Origin: Gnetum montanum | Taxonomy: Eukaryota > Streptophyta > Gnetopsida > Gnetales > Gnetaceae | Reading direction: 5' to 3' | NCBI GenBank assembly: GCA_015680685.1 | Contig: MNCI01018178.1 | Coordinates: 342,308 to 406,307 of the forward strand | DNA: 64,000 nucleotides | Shown: one piece after another, positions 23,497 through 33,755 of the stretch | How the letters are laid out: each line of letters starts with the position of its first letter | Position numbering within the stretch: position 1 is the first letter of the stretch | Translations under genes and position numbers: made by a program | The notes under the pieces: generated by a model | What the model was told of the DNA's origin: nothing | What the model saw: the letters and a program-made list of their open reading frames with translations, nothing else | The model's database searches: none

Positions 23497-24024
23497 CATC
23501 AGTATTCGTTCCCACTTACCGTTCACACCCTGAGCTGATGCAACCTTCTGGGATTACCAAACGTTGCTAGGATTACCAAGTGTAACACATGTGCTCGAAG
23601 CGATTGTACTGAATACACTTAGGAGTGTTGAGTGTTGAGAGAGATTAATTAACTAATAAATCATTTAAGAATTAACAATAAATGACAATAATTAAAGTCC
23701 TATTTAGCCTATTCCATGCACTGCAAGGTTTATCCAATAGTTCATCTTTATTACCGTACACAAACATGTGCTCAGGAACAATATTTTCTCGAATAAAGAT
23801 CCGTTCACTCTGGAGCTCCTACTGTGGGCACATGGAAATTATTTTATCTCTGGAGAGGTAAAACTGCTAGAGTTTCGCTAAGGTTCTAGATCTAGATGGA
23901 TAAACAAGGGAGAACTGCTTCTTATTTATAGAAATGGCGGTGGATTGTGATATCGCGTACGATACATTGTGTATGCGATATCGCATACACGATATCGTGG
24001 CCCATGCAATATCGTGTCCCATCA
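23497..24024 (-). repeat. Truncated 5' LTR of element D
   Basis: Inner and U3 part only, aligning with 18600-19150. It begins at catcagtatt, joined directly to RT sequence, with a catc overlap possible at the junction. TATAAATA at 23923-23930. The U3 cassette contains a perfect 22-bp palindrome at 23969-23990 centred on gcgatatcgc. Ends CCCATCA at 24024. Confidence 0.88.
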
Positions 24025-24029
24025 CCCAA

Positions 24030-24247
24030 GGTACTTGGAAACATTTACCACAACTTCTGGTACTTGAAAAAATTTTATTTTTTCAAAATTAAAAGCTAAA
24101 ATTTAAATATAATCATTAATAAATTGAATCTAAGTTATTAGTAGTTTTTATTTCATATTAGTTATAAGAATGGTGGCTTGATGATTTGAACATATGCAAA
24201 GAAGATCAAATAATAAATTTATAAAAAAAAAGTTGCTACATCATTGT
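24030..24247. other. Host segment between elements D and C
   Basis: About 220 bp, AT-rich, no ORF. Bases 24243-24247 (attgt) are the left target duplication of element C. Confidence 0.7.
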
Positions 24248-25102
24248 TGATGAGTGGCAAGGTACCCCTACACCCAACCATACAAATCACAAGCGTTCAC
24301 ACACAATCTAGTTGAATTTTGTGGATGGGACTAGTTGTGACTTATAGATCATTGTGCCTTGATTGTAGTTCATTGTCTTCCCACTTGGACTAATGGTAGC
24401 TTTGTCATGTATGATTTAGTCTAGAGTGAGGCATATGATTTTTATTATTTTATATTTTATTCTTCTACGATTAATAATAGGTTGAAACTCAAATTATAAT
24501 CAATTCAACTAATCTAATTGTTGATTAATAATCAACTACCCTAACATAAGTATCTGATCCGACTTCCTGTGCAAATCCTGAACACATATAATGCTGCTAG
24601 GATTACCAAGAGTCATACGCATGCTCAAAGCAATCATACTTATGTGCTTGATTAATTAACATGCATGAAAATGTAAATATTAACTAAGTACATGAAAAGT
24701 AAATTGCATGGAAAGTAAATCTAATCTAAGTCAAAGTGATGTAATGAATAAGAATCAATCTTGATCTTATTGCTACTCATGGAATATGTCCAAGTACATT
24801 GCCAATTGAATAAGACTCCATACAACCAACTTAGATCCACTCTGTGGGCACTCATTGATTGTTTTCTAAGATTACAAAATAATACTACAAGGATTTGGCT
24901 ACTCTATTGATAAAAATATGAAAAACTGTTCAAAAACTAATTCAAAATTGACTTCAAATTGTGAGCCCAGTACTATATTTATAGGTCGGTCCAAACCCTA
25001 TTGCATTGGATGTTTGACATCATGTCCTGGGCTTTGACATTGGATACCCGATGTTGCATCTTGTCCCTGATGTCAGAGTAGATGAAAAAATTTGTTTCAT
25101 CA
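24248..25102 (-). repeat. 3' LTR of element C
   Basis: 855 bp, TGATGAG to TTTCATCA. TATAAATA (minus) at 24976-24983. Degraded U5 hairpin: acttggacta (24383-24392) opposite tagtctagagt (from 24417). U3 cassette 24984-25097 has repeated gacatcatgtc and ttggataccc words. Followed by taccccca, the PPT side. Confidence 0.9.
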
Positions 25103-25349
25103 TACCCCCATGACTGAATGAAAACTCATCCTCGTGTAGTAGAGAAGAAACAAGTTCATTATAAAATATTGAGAATGTATTGGATTATTAACTAATATGC
25201 AAACTATTGAGTGACTCTAAGTGCTGCATCACAAAATTTTATTCTAGTAGATGCATACAAAATGAAAAAGTGACATAAATATTGGATAGACATTGAAGAT
25301 TACAAAATTTTCAAAGGTCTTCAAGAATCCACTAAAGATGATTTGCCTT
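25103..25349 (-). other. 3' untranslated remnant of element C
   Basis: Starts with the shared PPT-side sequence (gactgaatgaaaactcatcc) and a ggattattaact word. No coding content. Its last five bases, gcctt, are the left target duplication of the nested element. Confidence 0.7.
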
Positions 25350-27032
25350 TGTGCTGTCCGAAATCGTTGGTGTAAGGCTGGAGGAAAACAAATGCCGAAA
25401 GATCTCCGGAGAGATACAGAAGACCCTGCCTTCACATGAGGGCAAGCTGAAAAAAATGAAGGTAAAGTGCCTTGGATGGTCTGCACGTAGATCAACCAAG
25501 GACTTCCTTGATTGTACGCTATTGCTTGCACTAGGATTATCATCACAAACGTAAAATAGGGAAAATAATGTAATGCATAATAACATAACAAAACGTAACG
25601 AAACATAACAATACGTAATGAAATGTAACGAAAAGTAGAATGTATGTAGGAACACACAATGGAACGGAACAATGCAGAAAGTAAATCAGAATAGGACAAT
25701 GGATGGAAAATAATGAAAAATGTTGTATTAATCAACAAGATGTGCACTGGTCAAAACGTAGTTGTGTTGCAAGTCGAACATTAAGCTCCGATGCGAGGTG
25801 TTTACAGGTGCTGGAAATCACGTGTGTTTGAGCTCAAGATTGTTCATTTTCTTCCTTCAAATTTGCCAACCCCGTTTATGTCCATGAATAGGGTATTTAT
25901 GCATTTTTCTAGGCCTAGGAGTAGGAATGAATGAGATCGATGGCTACGAGATGAGAAAAAAATGGATCGCGTGACAGGTGTACATGGGTAAACTACGTTC
26001 TAGACCAGGTGCACTGTATCTTAGAACGCAAGCTAGCTTACGCCCATGGATGCAGCATAAGGGCTTGACAAGCTCACAGATGGTGAGGCTTAAAATAAAA
26101 ATTTACAATGAATTCCAAGAGGGATTGACTCCAGCTCGCTTGAAACTTCATGGTCCTTTGAACTGACTGTTGCAGAATGTCGATTTGAGTGGTTCGGTGG
26201 TTGTTTGAGGCATATCTGCTTCACTAGGTCTCCCAACATGAGTTGATTTGCTCCTAGCATGTCCTCATGGTGCATTTGGAGTGATTTTGTCTAGGTGTGA
26301 ATAGTTCTCATGCTGATGAATAGTGCTCAGCATAAGCTAGTTGGAATGGTTCATTTCACACCAAATCCTGATTTTCGAGGCCTGTCCTTCAAGTGTAACT
26401 ACTTCCTACCTTTGGGGGCCACCTAGGTGCTCATTTTGAGCCTGTTTGTGCTCGATTTGAGCCATTTTGGTAACTCACGCTAGGCTCACGCTGTCAACGT
26501 GACTCCAGCATGACCTGGGCATGATCTGGGCATGAGCTGGGCATGAGCTAGGCATAACCAAGCCAAAATGCCATGTTTCACACCCGAACTTTGATTTTTG
26601 ATGCCTATTAACAAGTAGAACTGTTGCCCATCCTTGGGAGTTGAGTTGATGCTGAAATTGTGCTTGGGACTACTTGTTTAGTCCAGTTTCTATTTGGTCA
26701 CACTGGGCTTACGCTCTAGCATGACCTGGGCGTGACCAAGGCATAACCAGTGAAAATAGTACATTTTCGAGCCCAAAATCAAGATTCTGAGGGCTGGGAA
26801 CCTGGGGTAACCATTAGTGGACCTTTAGGGTGACTTGTACCTTCAAAATGAGGACATTTTGACATTGTTTTGAGGTTTTTTTGAGTCACTCACACTGGGA
26901 GCAAGCTAGCTTTACAGCATGGGCAAGCTGGCTTGAGTTCCATGCCGTAATCAAGAGTTTTCTTCTCAAGACTTTAGAGGCTCTGAATTTTTCTCATTTC
27001 AAAGTGTTGAGCTAAAATTTTATGGTGTTTCA
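25350..27032 (-). repeat. 3' LTR of Ogre-like element 2
   Basis: 1683 bp, tgtgct at 25350 to gtgtttca at 27032. The TATA-like tatttatg lies near 25910 (minus CATAAATA). U3 contains gcatgagctggg-type words (about 26470-26560) and one ataagctagtt unit at 26332-26342, where the 5' LTR has six 11-bp units. Aligns with 42967-44712 throughout. Confidence 0.92.
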
Positions 27033-27048
27033 TTGGCCCCTCTTTGTT
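27033..27048 (-). other. Polypurine tract, element 2
   Basis: Minus strand aacaaagaggggccaa directly abuts the LTR start TGAAACACC. Correct place and composition for plus-strand DNA priming. Confidence 0.85.
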
Positions 27049-28194
27049 GACATATGGAGGAATCTACCTGAGAGGCATCGACAAAGAAGTACAAAACACC
27101 ATGAACGACCAAGTACCAAGCATTGTCCATTGGCCCTTAGTCGGATGTCATCGCACCGTGCTCAAAAGTACATTGGGTTGAGGAAAACATAGTTTAGGGA
27201 AAGGAGGGAATTGGTTGTGATTGGGGGAATTGAGAGATGATCGAGGGTTATACATGTTGCCAGAATTGTGGGAGAGGAGTGCTCTCGTGTGAGCAAGTCA
27301 TGTCATTGGTCTTTGTCAATAGCCGGGTTTTCAGCAGACTTAGAACTGAGACACTGGAGGTGCGTTCTTTGGAGAAATGGAACCCTTGTGTTACATTCAA
27401 GGGAGCCCGTTGTAAATAGCCAAAGCCACGCGATGATGTGCCACATGATCATTTGTAGCATGAGTGTTTTCCCAAGACAATTATCTTCTCACCTGGGGCT
27501 TGTATGAGAAGAACCAATGATCTTTGGTCTATAATGTCCACGGGGTCATGGAGACCTTTTCCATGTATTTTTCTCTTTGACCTTTTTTTTGTTCATTTTT
27601 TTTCTTTTCTTTTTATTTTTTGTTTTTTTCTTGTGGTCTTTTTGAGAGCTTTCTTTCAATGCTATGCTTATGCTCACGCGTTGGTGTTTGCATCATGTAC
27701 TGTGTATTGTGCTTTGCGTTGCAACTGCTCAGAGAATCGTAGTGTACAATGGTGTATCAAGAGGTTTGGGTGAATATTGTGTTAGGGAGATGTAAATGGA
27801 TAGTATAAGGGAGGCATGATGAGGAAAAGAGGATGTATTAGGAGTAGGGAATGTACTTGTGAATGGAGTAATGAACCCAGTTGTGGGCATTAGGAAGAAT
27901 GTGATACCTTGTCGTCATGATGGAATGCATCTGTGTATGAATGGCTCAAGTGTGTCATCCTACAAACACAACTCCAAGGAAACAAGAAAAACACAAATTA
28001 CTCAGTTAGCTAAAGCACTTTAAACTTGAATGTAGTCGACGGAATGGAGCCATCGTGTGGAATTTCAAAGCAAACAGAATCTTGAACAGCATTGGTTTCA
28101 TCAGGATCTATGTGGCCAATCAGGAGGCAGGTTCTTGGTGAGCACGTATAGTCGATTGTAGTAGCATGCCTTTTTAAATGATGCCAGGTTGTTG
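27049..28194 (-). other. 3' untranslated region of element 2
   Basis: Between the PPT and the repeat behind integrase. Includes a T-rich tract on plus at about 27580-27640. The plus-strand open frames here are short, overlap each other and show no domain, so I call no gene. Confidence 0.55.
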
Positions 28195-28520
28195 ATGATG
28201 TCACTAGTTTATAGTCTTAGCAGACTATTGTGGATTAGTTTTACATCATAATCCTTTGGATGTTACCAGTTTATCATAGTAGCGGACGGTGCAATGCTAG
28301 TTTATAGTCATGGCGGACTATGAAGAGGCTAGCCATTTTATAGTCTTAGTGGACTCTGGTTAATGAGTGTGATAGTTTAGTGTCATGTCGAATAGAGCTC
28401 TGTGGTGTCAGTTTACTGTCATGACACCAGGACGTTCTGTGGTGCTAGTTTTAAGTCGTATCTCCAAGAATATTCTATCGTATCAATTTTAGGTCATGAT
28501 GCCAGGACCGTTACGTACCT
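28195..28520. repeat. Degenerate 31-38-bp tandem repeat after integrase
   Basis: About nine units, each starting with a form of tagtttatagtcatggcgga. A related unit recurs 9.5 kb away at 37930-38150 inside the same element. The array begins about 15 bases after the end of the integrase frame in element order. Confidence 0.75.
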
Positions 28521-28534
28521 TAAGATCATTAGAC

Positions 28535-29879
28535 ATAGAATGGTTTTAGGTACACGCGATTTGTACGATTGGCCAATTCATTTCCATCCATGTCGACGAG
28601 CTTGAATGCCCCATTATCATATGCTTTAGTGACTAAGTAAGGTCCTTCCTAGTTGGCTGAGAATTTATCTGAGTGTTCGCGGACTACCTTGAGAACTAGG
28701 TCACCTTCCTTGATCAGCCGCTTATGTGGATTATGTTGATGACGTTGCCGTTGCTGTCTCTAGTACCATTCGATTTGATCAAGTGTTCATACCCTTTCTT
28801 CCTCCACAGAGTCAAGGTTAGCGATGCGCAGTTTGTTGTTCTGGCTTTCATCAAGGAGACTAGAGAGCGTTATCCGTAGCGAGGGAACCTGTAACTCCAA
28901 AGGTAACACAACTTCATATCCGTATACCAGGCTATATGGTGTCTTACCTATGGATGTTCGATGCGTTGTTCGATCCGTAACTGCTCATGCCATCGTCTCT
29001 TACATTCATTCAGCATTTTCTTGAGCACTATGATGATTGTTTTATTCATAGACTCTACTTGACCATTGCTCTGTGGGTAATATGGTGATGAAAATGAGTG
29101 TTTAATACCTAGGATTTCACAGAAGCTTTTAGTATCCGTACTACTAAATTTTGGCCCATTATCGGTGACTATGGTCATTGGGATACCAAAGCGGGTTACG
29201 ATGTTTTCTAATATGAAGTTGCAAACATGTTTGGATGTGATTTTCCTAAGGGGAATGGCTTCTATCCATTTTGTGAAGTATTCAGTCGCAGTGATGATGA
29301 AGCTATGTCCTGTTGAAGATGGTGGTGTTATCAGCCCAATGATGTCTAATCCCCATTTTTGGAATGGCCATGTGATTTGCGTAGTATGCAACTCATTAGG
29401 TGGCACATGTATTAGGTTACCATGCCTTTGGCAAATGTTACATTTCTTGACCCTGGAGAAGAAATCGTACTCCATATGTGGCTAGTAATAGCCCAAATGT
29501 CTAATTTGCATTGCCATTTCTTTGCGTGCTATATGCCCTCTGCAAAGTCCTTCGTGAACCTATTCTACGATTTTTTGGCCTTCGATGCTACTGATGCACA
29601 TCAACAGGATGCCTTCATAGGATCTGTGACACAAGGTGTCTCCTATTAATGCATATTGCCTAGAGCATTTTCGCACCACATCCTTTTGAGCACTCATCAG
29701 ATATTGTGGCGGTTCACCTCGTAGAAGGTACTCTGTTATGTCATCGTACCACTCTATTGCTTGTGTAGTGCTGATGGATGCTATGGGTATTTCATCGAGG
29801 GCGTTGGTTACAGGTTTGGCACAATTTTTTATAGAACTAGGCAACACATGGAACATCTCAGGTGTCATGTTCAAGGCTA
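28535..29879 (-). pseudogene. Integrase, element 2
   Basis: The pre-integrase/zinc-binding part reads GLCRGHIARKEMAMQIRHLG and CNICQRHG (about 29560-29420). The core has all three catalytic acids: GLDIIG, IVTDNGPKF and SNGQVESMN, in the spacing of DDE integrases. The C-terminus continues past 28948 (GDLVLKVV, EGPYLVTKAYDNGAFKL) to about 28535, a GPY/F-type tail. At least two stops (for example in GYY-stop-PHM at about 29480) break the frame. Catalyses insertion of the cDNA if intact; it is the best-preserved enzyme here. Confidence 0.88.
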
Positions 29880-30342
29880 GTGTGGCAAGTGCGTTGGCAA
29901 TGGTATTTTCATTCCTAGGAACATGTTGCACGTCTATGTTGATCAGTTGTCTTAGAAAGTGTTTAGTCAGGTCATAGTATGGTTGCAAATGAGGAGCCTT
30001 GCATGCGTAGATCTTTGTGACTTGATTGATTACTAACTTTGAGTCACCTCGAACTACAAGACGTGTAATTCTCGAAGTTAATGACGCTACAAGACCTCTA
30101 AGAAGACCTTCATACTCCACCACATTGTTGGTGCAAGGGAAGTTTAGTCGATAGGAAAAGGGGCAAATTTCTTTAGAGGGATATGTTATGATGGCTATAG
30201 CACTTCCCCCTCGGGAGGTGGATGCTCCATCAAAGTACAGGATTGCATCATAATTGTCGGGCACTACATCTATGCTGTTAATATCTTCGTTAGGGAATTC
30301 AAGGTTGATTGTCGCTTGATCTTGTGTCGGTGACGTGGTCAA
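29880..30342 (-). pseudogene. Archaeal-type RNase H (aRNH), element 2
   Basis: Reads AILYFDGASTSRGGSA, then NNVVEYEGLLRGL, VVRGDSKLVINQV and ENTIANALATLA. First Asp, Glu and second Asp of the active site are present; the last, normally Asp before Ala-Leu-Ala, is Asn. A second RNase H of this type between the usual RNase H and integrase marks the Tat/Ogre group. Confidence 0.85.
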
Positions 30343-30867
30343 CTAATTGGCTATTTCTTGACCCTTAGTGGAGGATTGAGCAACATAGCGTAGGTCAAAA
30401 TCTGCAATCATCGCTTTCCATCTAGCTATCCTACTTGATTCATAGATGTTGTTGATGATAGTTTGAAGCATGTTGTCTTTGCAAATGATATAGACTTGGT
30501 TACAGAAAAGATAGTGTCATCACTTTTTCAAGGAAAAGACAAGGGTGAAGCATGATCTCTCCATGTCATTGTATCATTCTTCATAGGAAATTAAGGCATG
30601 GCTTAGATAGTAAATGGGGATCTCAGCTCCATCTTCTCATTTTTGGCAAAGCATGAACGCAATCGATGAATCAAATATGGCAAGGTAGATGTAAAAAGGT
30701 TTATCGCTTTGCAGGGGATGAACTATTGGCAGTTGAGCCAACTCCATTTTTATGTTTCCAAAGGCTTCTTGGCACTATTGAGTCCATTGAAAATGGATGT
30801 TCTTTCACAGTAAATGTTGCATGGGTTTCAATTTATCAGTTAGCTTCATGATAAAGCATCTGATGAA
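30343..30867 (-). pseudogene. RNase H (retroviral type), element 2
   Basis: With several in-frame stops the minus strand reads YYLSHALISYEE, DMERSCFTLVFSLKK, HYLFCNQVYIICKDN and RWKAMIADFDLRYV, the order of the Ty3-type RNase H that follows RT. Heavily decayed compared with the aRNH next to it. Confidence 0.7.
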
Positions 30868-31930
30868 TTATAGTCTACCTTGTAGACCATGTAATTCAGT
30901 AAGATTCCTAGACAGTTGCATACTAGTTATTACTTTAACCTTATTGGGGTCTACTCGTATACTTGTTTCAAAGACTACAAAGCCAAGCATTTTTCCCTTC
31001 TTAACCCCAAAGACGCATTTCTTTGGGTTAAGCCTAAGATCGTGTTTGAGACAGCGTTTGAGTACCAAGTCTAGGTGCTTTGCATGTTGTTCGGTTGTTT
31101 TGGACTTGACTGCGATCTTGTCTACATAATCATTAGGCGAGTTGAGCATGTAATCACTAAATATATATGTCATTGCCCATTGATATGTGGCACCCACATT
31201 TTTTAGATCGAATGACATCATTGTATAACAAAACGTGCCCCAAGGTGTCATGAAGGTCGTCTTGAGTTGGTGTTCTGGGTTGATCCTGATTTGGTTGTAT
31301 CCAGAGAATCCATCCATAAAGGACAATAATGCATGCCCAACGGTTGAGTTAATGAGTTGATCGATACTGGGTAGCAGGAAATCATCCTTTATAGTGGCTA
31401 CATTGAGGTCACGGAAGTCAATACATATGCGAATGCTCCCATTCTTCTTAGGGACTACAACAATGTTGGATACCCAATCGACATAATCAACAGCCCAGAT
31501 GAAACTGGCTTGATAGAGCTTCGTGATTTCGTTACGAACTGCCAATGCTACCTCAGGTCTAACCTTTCATGCTTTTTTCTTTACAGGTCTAAGTTTTTCA
31601 TCAAGGATGATGTTATGCTGGATGATGCGAGGGTCCAATCTTGGCATATCGGTATATGACCAAGCAAAAGTTTTGATATTATTCTTCAGCACTTGTGTAA
31701 TGTCACTAGAAATTTGCAAATTTAGTAGAGTACTTAATTTTAATGTTTTAAGCTCGCCACTAGACATGGTGATGGGGACTTCGATGAGGGGATCCTCAGT
31801 GATGTTGTCGGCTTCTATGTCCAAAGTTTTAGTCATATCCTCAAAGCAGTCTGATGTTCCTTGAGTGGATGCCATGAAATTGTCATAAATTGATGATGAG
31901 TCTAGATCAATGGATTCTAGGTTGACTTCT
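30868..31930 (-). pseudogene. Reverse transcriptase, element 2
   Basis: N-terminal part (31875-31567) has FAWSYTDMPRLDP. The core (31545-30868) has WVSNIVVVPKKNGSIRICID, SFMDGFSGYNQIRINPEH and TTFMTPWGTFCY. The catalytic box reads YVDK instead of Tyr-x-Asp-Asp, so the enzyme is dead. Fingers, palm and connection follow in normal order. A stop at about 31566 splits the frame. Confidence 0.88.
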
Positions 31931-33755
31931 CATTGAATGGCCCCATGTGATCCATGGATAGACAACATTGAAAAGAGGTTCTTCCTGTCCATATGCTTGT
32001 TCCTGCCAATTTAAACAACATTTTTTTGATGAGGAAGGTTTAAGTGTAGATGAGTTTCTCATGATTAGTCTAACAAAATTGTGGAATGTAATGGCAGTTT
32101 TAGGCCATACCGGGCCGCCTATGGTATTCATGTTTCATGTAAATAATAGTGTAATGATGTTCATAGTTTCATAGATTTTCGATCTTCATGTTTTTTTTGT
32201 TTATGCCTTACTTCATCAGTAAAAAGAAAATTATCCTGAGAACATGAAAAATGGAAAAAAAGCGAGTACTAAACAAAATAAAATAAATAAATAAAAGGCA
32301 CAACAAAGAAAAATAGAAGAGAAGGGAAATAAGGTGAACTAAACTCAATCAGGCATGCCAAAGGAATTTAAAAGGGAGGAGCATGAGTTAGTGTTGGCAA
32401 CATGACTAACTTGGTGCGTAGTGCAATGTGAGTTACAAAGGGTAGCATGAGTTATAGGGTGTGCATAGTAGCATGATCAATAGGGCAGGGTGGACAACGT
32501 GAGCAACAGAGTAGGATTTCATGAGCAACAAAGCAGGGCAGACGTGCACAGTAGGGAAGAGCAGACGTGAGTAGCAGGGTAGACATGAGTAGCAGGATGA
32601 AGGGCATAAAAAAGTAGGAACGGGGGAAGGGGAAGAGGCAGGGAAGCTTGGCATTTGTGGAGGAGAGCAAGGAACTGCTCCAATGCCTTCCACAACCAAG
32701 GGTTTCTTTGTGGGTTGGAACCCTACGTAGGTTTATTGCTTTCCTCTTTCTTTTCTATTTTTGTAGCATAACACCAATGAGTGGCAGCATCTGAGTTATG
32801 GGAACCACCATATTTCAGTGTATGAGGATGATTTAAATTTTAATTTTTTGGCAACGATCGTGTTTTCTGCATTCCTTCACTGTGTTCCAGGGCATTTTTT
32901 TTTTGAATTGCATTTGAGGTTACCTTTTGGGAATCGACCAGTGTGAGTAATTGGTATTTAACACGAGTTATTGGTGGCTAGTTCAAGGGTTCTAGTGTCA
33001 TTGTGAGCAATGCTCTGGTGTGCACGTGAATTTCCCTGGCAGCGTGAATTGCCCTATCATGAGTTTCTTGCCCTAGCAGCATGAGTAACTTGCCCTGGAC
33101 CACGTGAATTGCTCTAGCATGAGTTGCTTGCCCTGGAAATGTGAGTAGCTTGCCCTAGGCAATGTGAGTAGCTTGATTGCAGTGTTTTGGGTACTGTTGG
33201 CTACGTTTTGGGTTGGGAGAAACAGGGTTTTGAATTACTATTTATTATAGGACAAGTTGCAGGGCTGTAGGTTCTACGTGAGTTACAGGGACTGCAATTT
33301 TTGTGCATTTTTTTCTTTTTGCAATTTTCTTGTGTTTTTCCTGTGTTTTTCTTGTGTTTTTCTTGTGTTTTTCTTGGAATTTTTTTTGTTTTTCCTGGAT
33401 GTAAGCGTAAGTTGCAAGAATCGCAGTTTTTTTGTGCATTTTTGTGGTGTGGATAGTGTGAGTGGTGGTCCTTACTGCCACATGAGTGTTACCTAGCATG
33501 AGTAACCAAGAAATCTTTTCTTGGTAGCGTGAGCAAATGTTTTTTGGTTGCAGTGTGAGCAAATGTTTTGTCTTTCGAGATAACGTGAACTTTGTGATGC
33601 CTCTTACTCAACGCCTTTGCTTACCAGCTTTTACTTACTGATGTGATGTGATTCAGAGGCTCAAATGACTTACATAGTTTTTGTGAATGTTGTATTTAAG
33701 TGTTGATGTTGTCTAATGATTTCCAATATTCCCCAATAAGCATTAGAGACACCAA
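31931..33755. other. Spacer between RT and the opposite-strand gene, element 2
   Basis: No coding signal. It contains repeats of a tgagt/tgagc word: at 32370-32620 (agcatgagt, acgtgagtagcaggg) and at 32940-33200 (agcatgagttgcttgccct and variants), plus a T-rich tract at 33300-33390 (ttcttgtgttttt repeats). As the 5' side of the plus-strand gene it may hold that gene's promoter. Confidence 0.6.

Larger units (their letters stand above)
18315..24024 (-). mobile_element. Athila-like element D, internally deleted
   Basis: Bounded by perfect 5-bp target duplications cccaa (18310-18314 and 24025-24029). From left: complete 3' LTR, PPT-side sequence, a conserved noncoding block, integrase, RNase H and the back part of RT on the minus strand, then directly the inner half of the second LTR. 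PBS, gag, protease, the front of RT and the U5-side half of the 5' LTR are gone. Because the duplications survive, the loss happened after insertion. The two LTRs differ by roughly 8-9% in the shared stretch I compared. Confidence 0.9.

Noticed and set aside
25244-25747. Minus-strand 167-residue frame
   Set aside because: Runs across the outer end of the LTR and the target duplication; composition is AT-driven.
27504-27773. Plus-strand Phe-rich frame
   Set aside because: Product of a T-rich tract in the 3' untranslated region.
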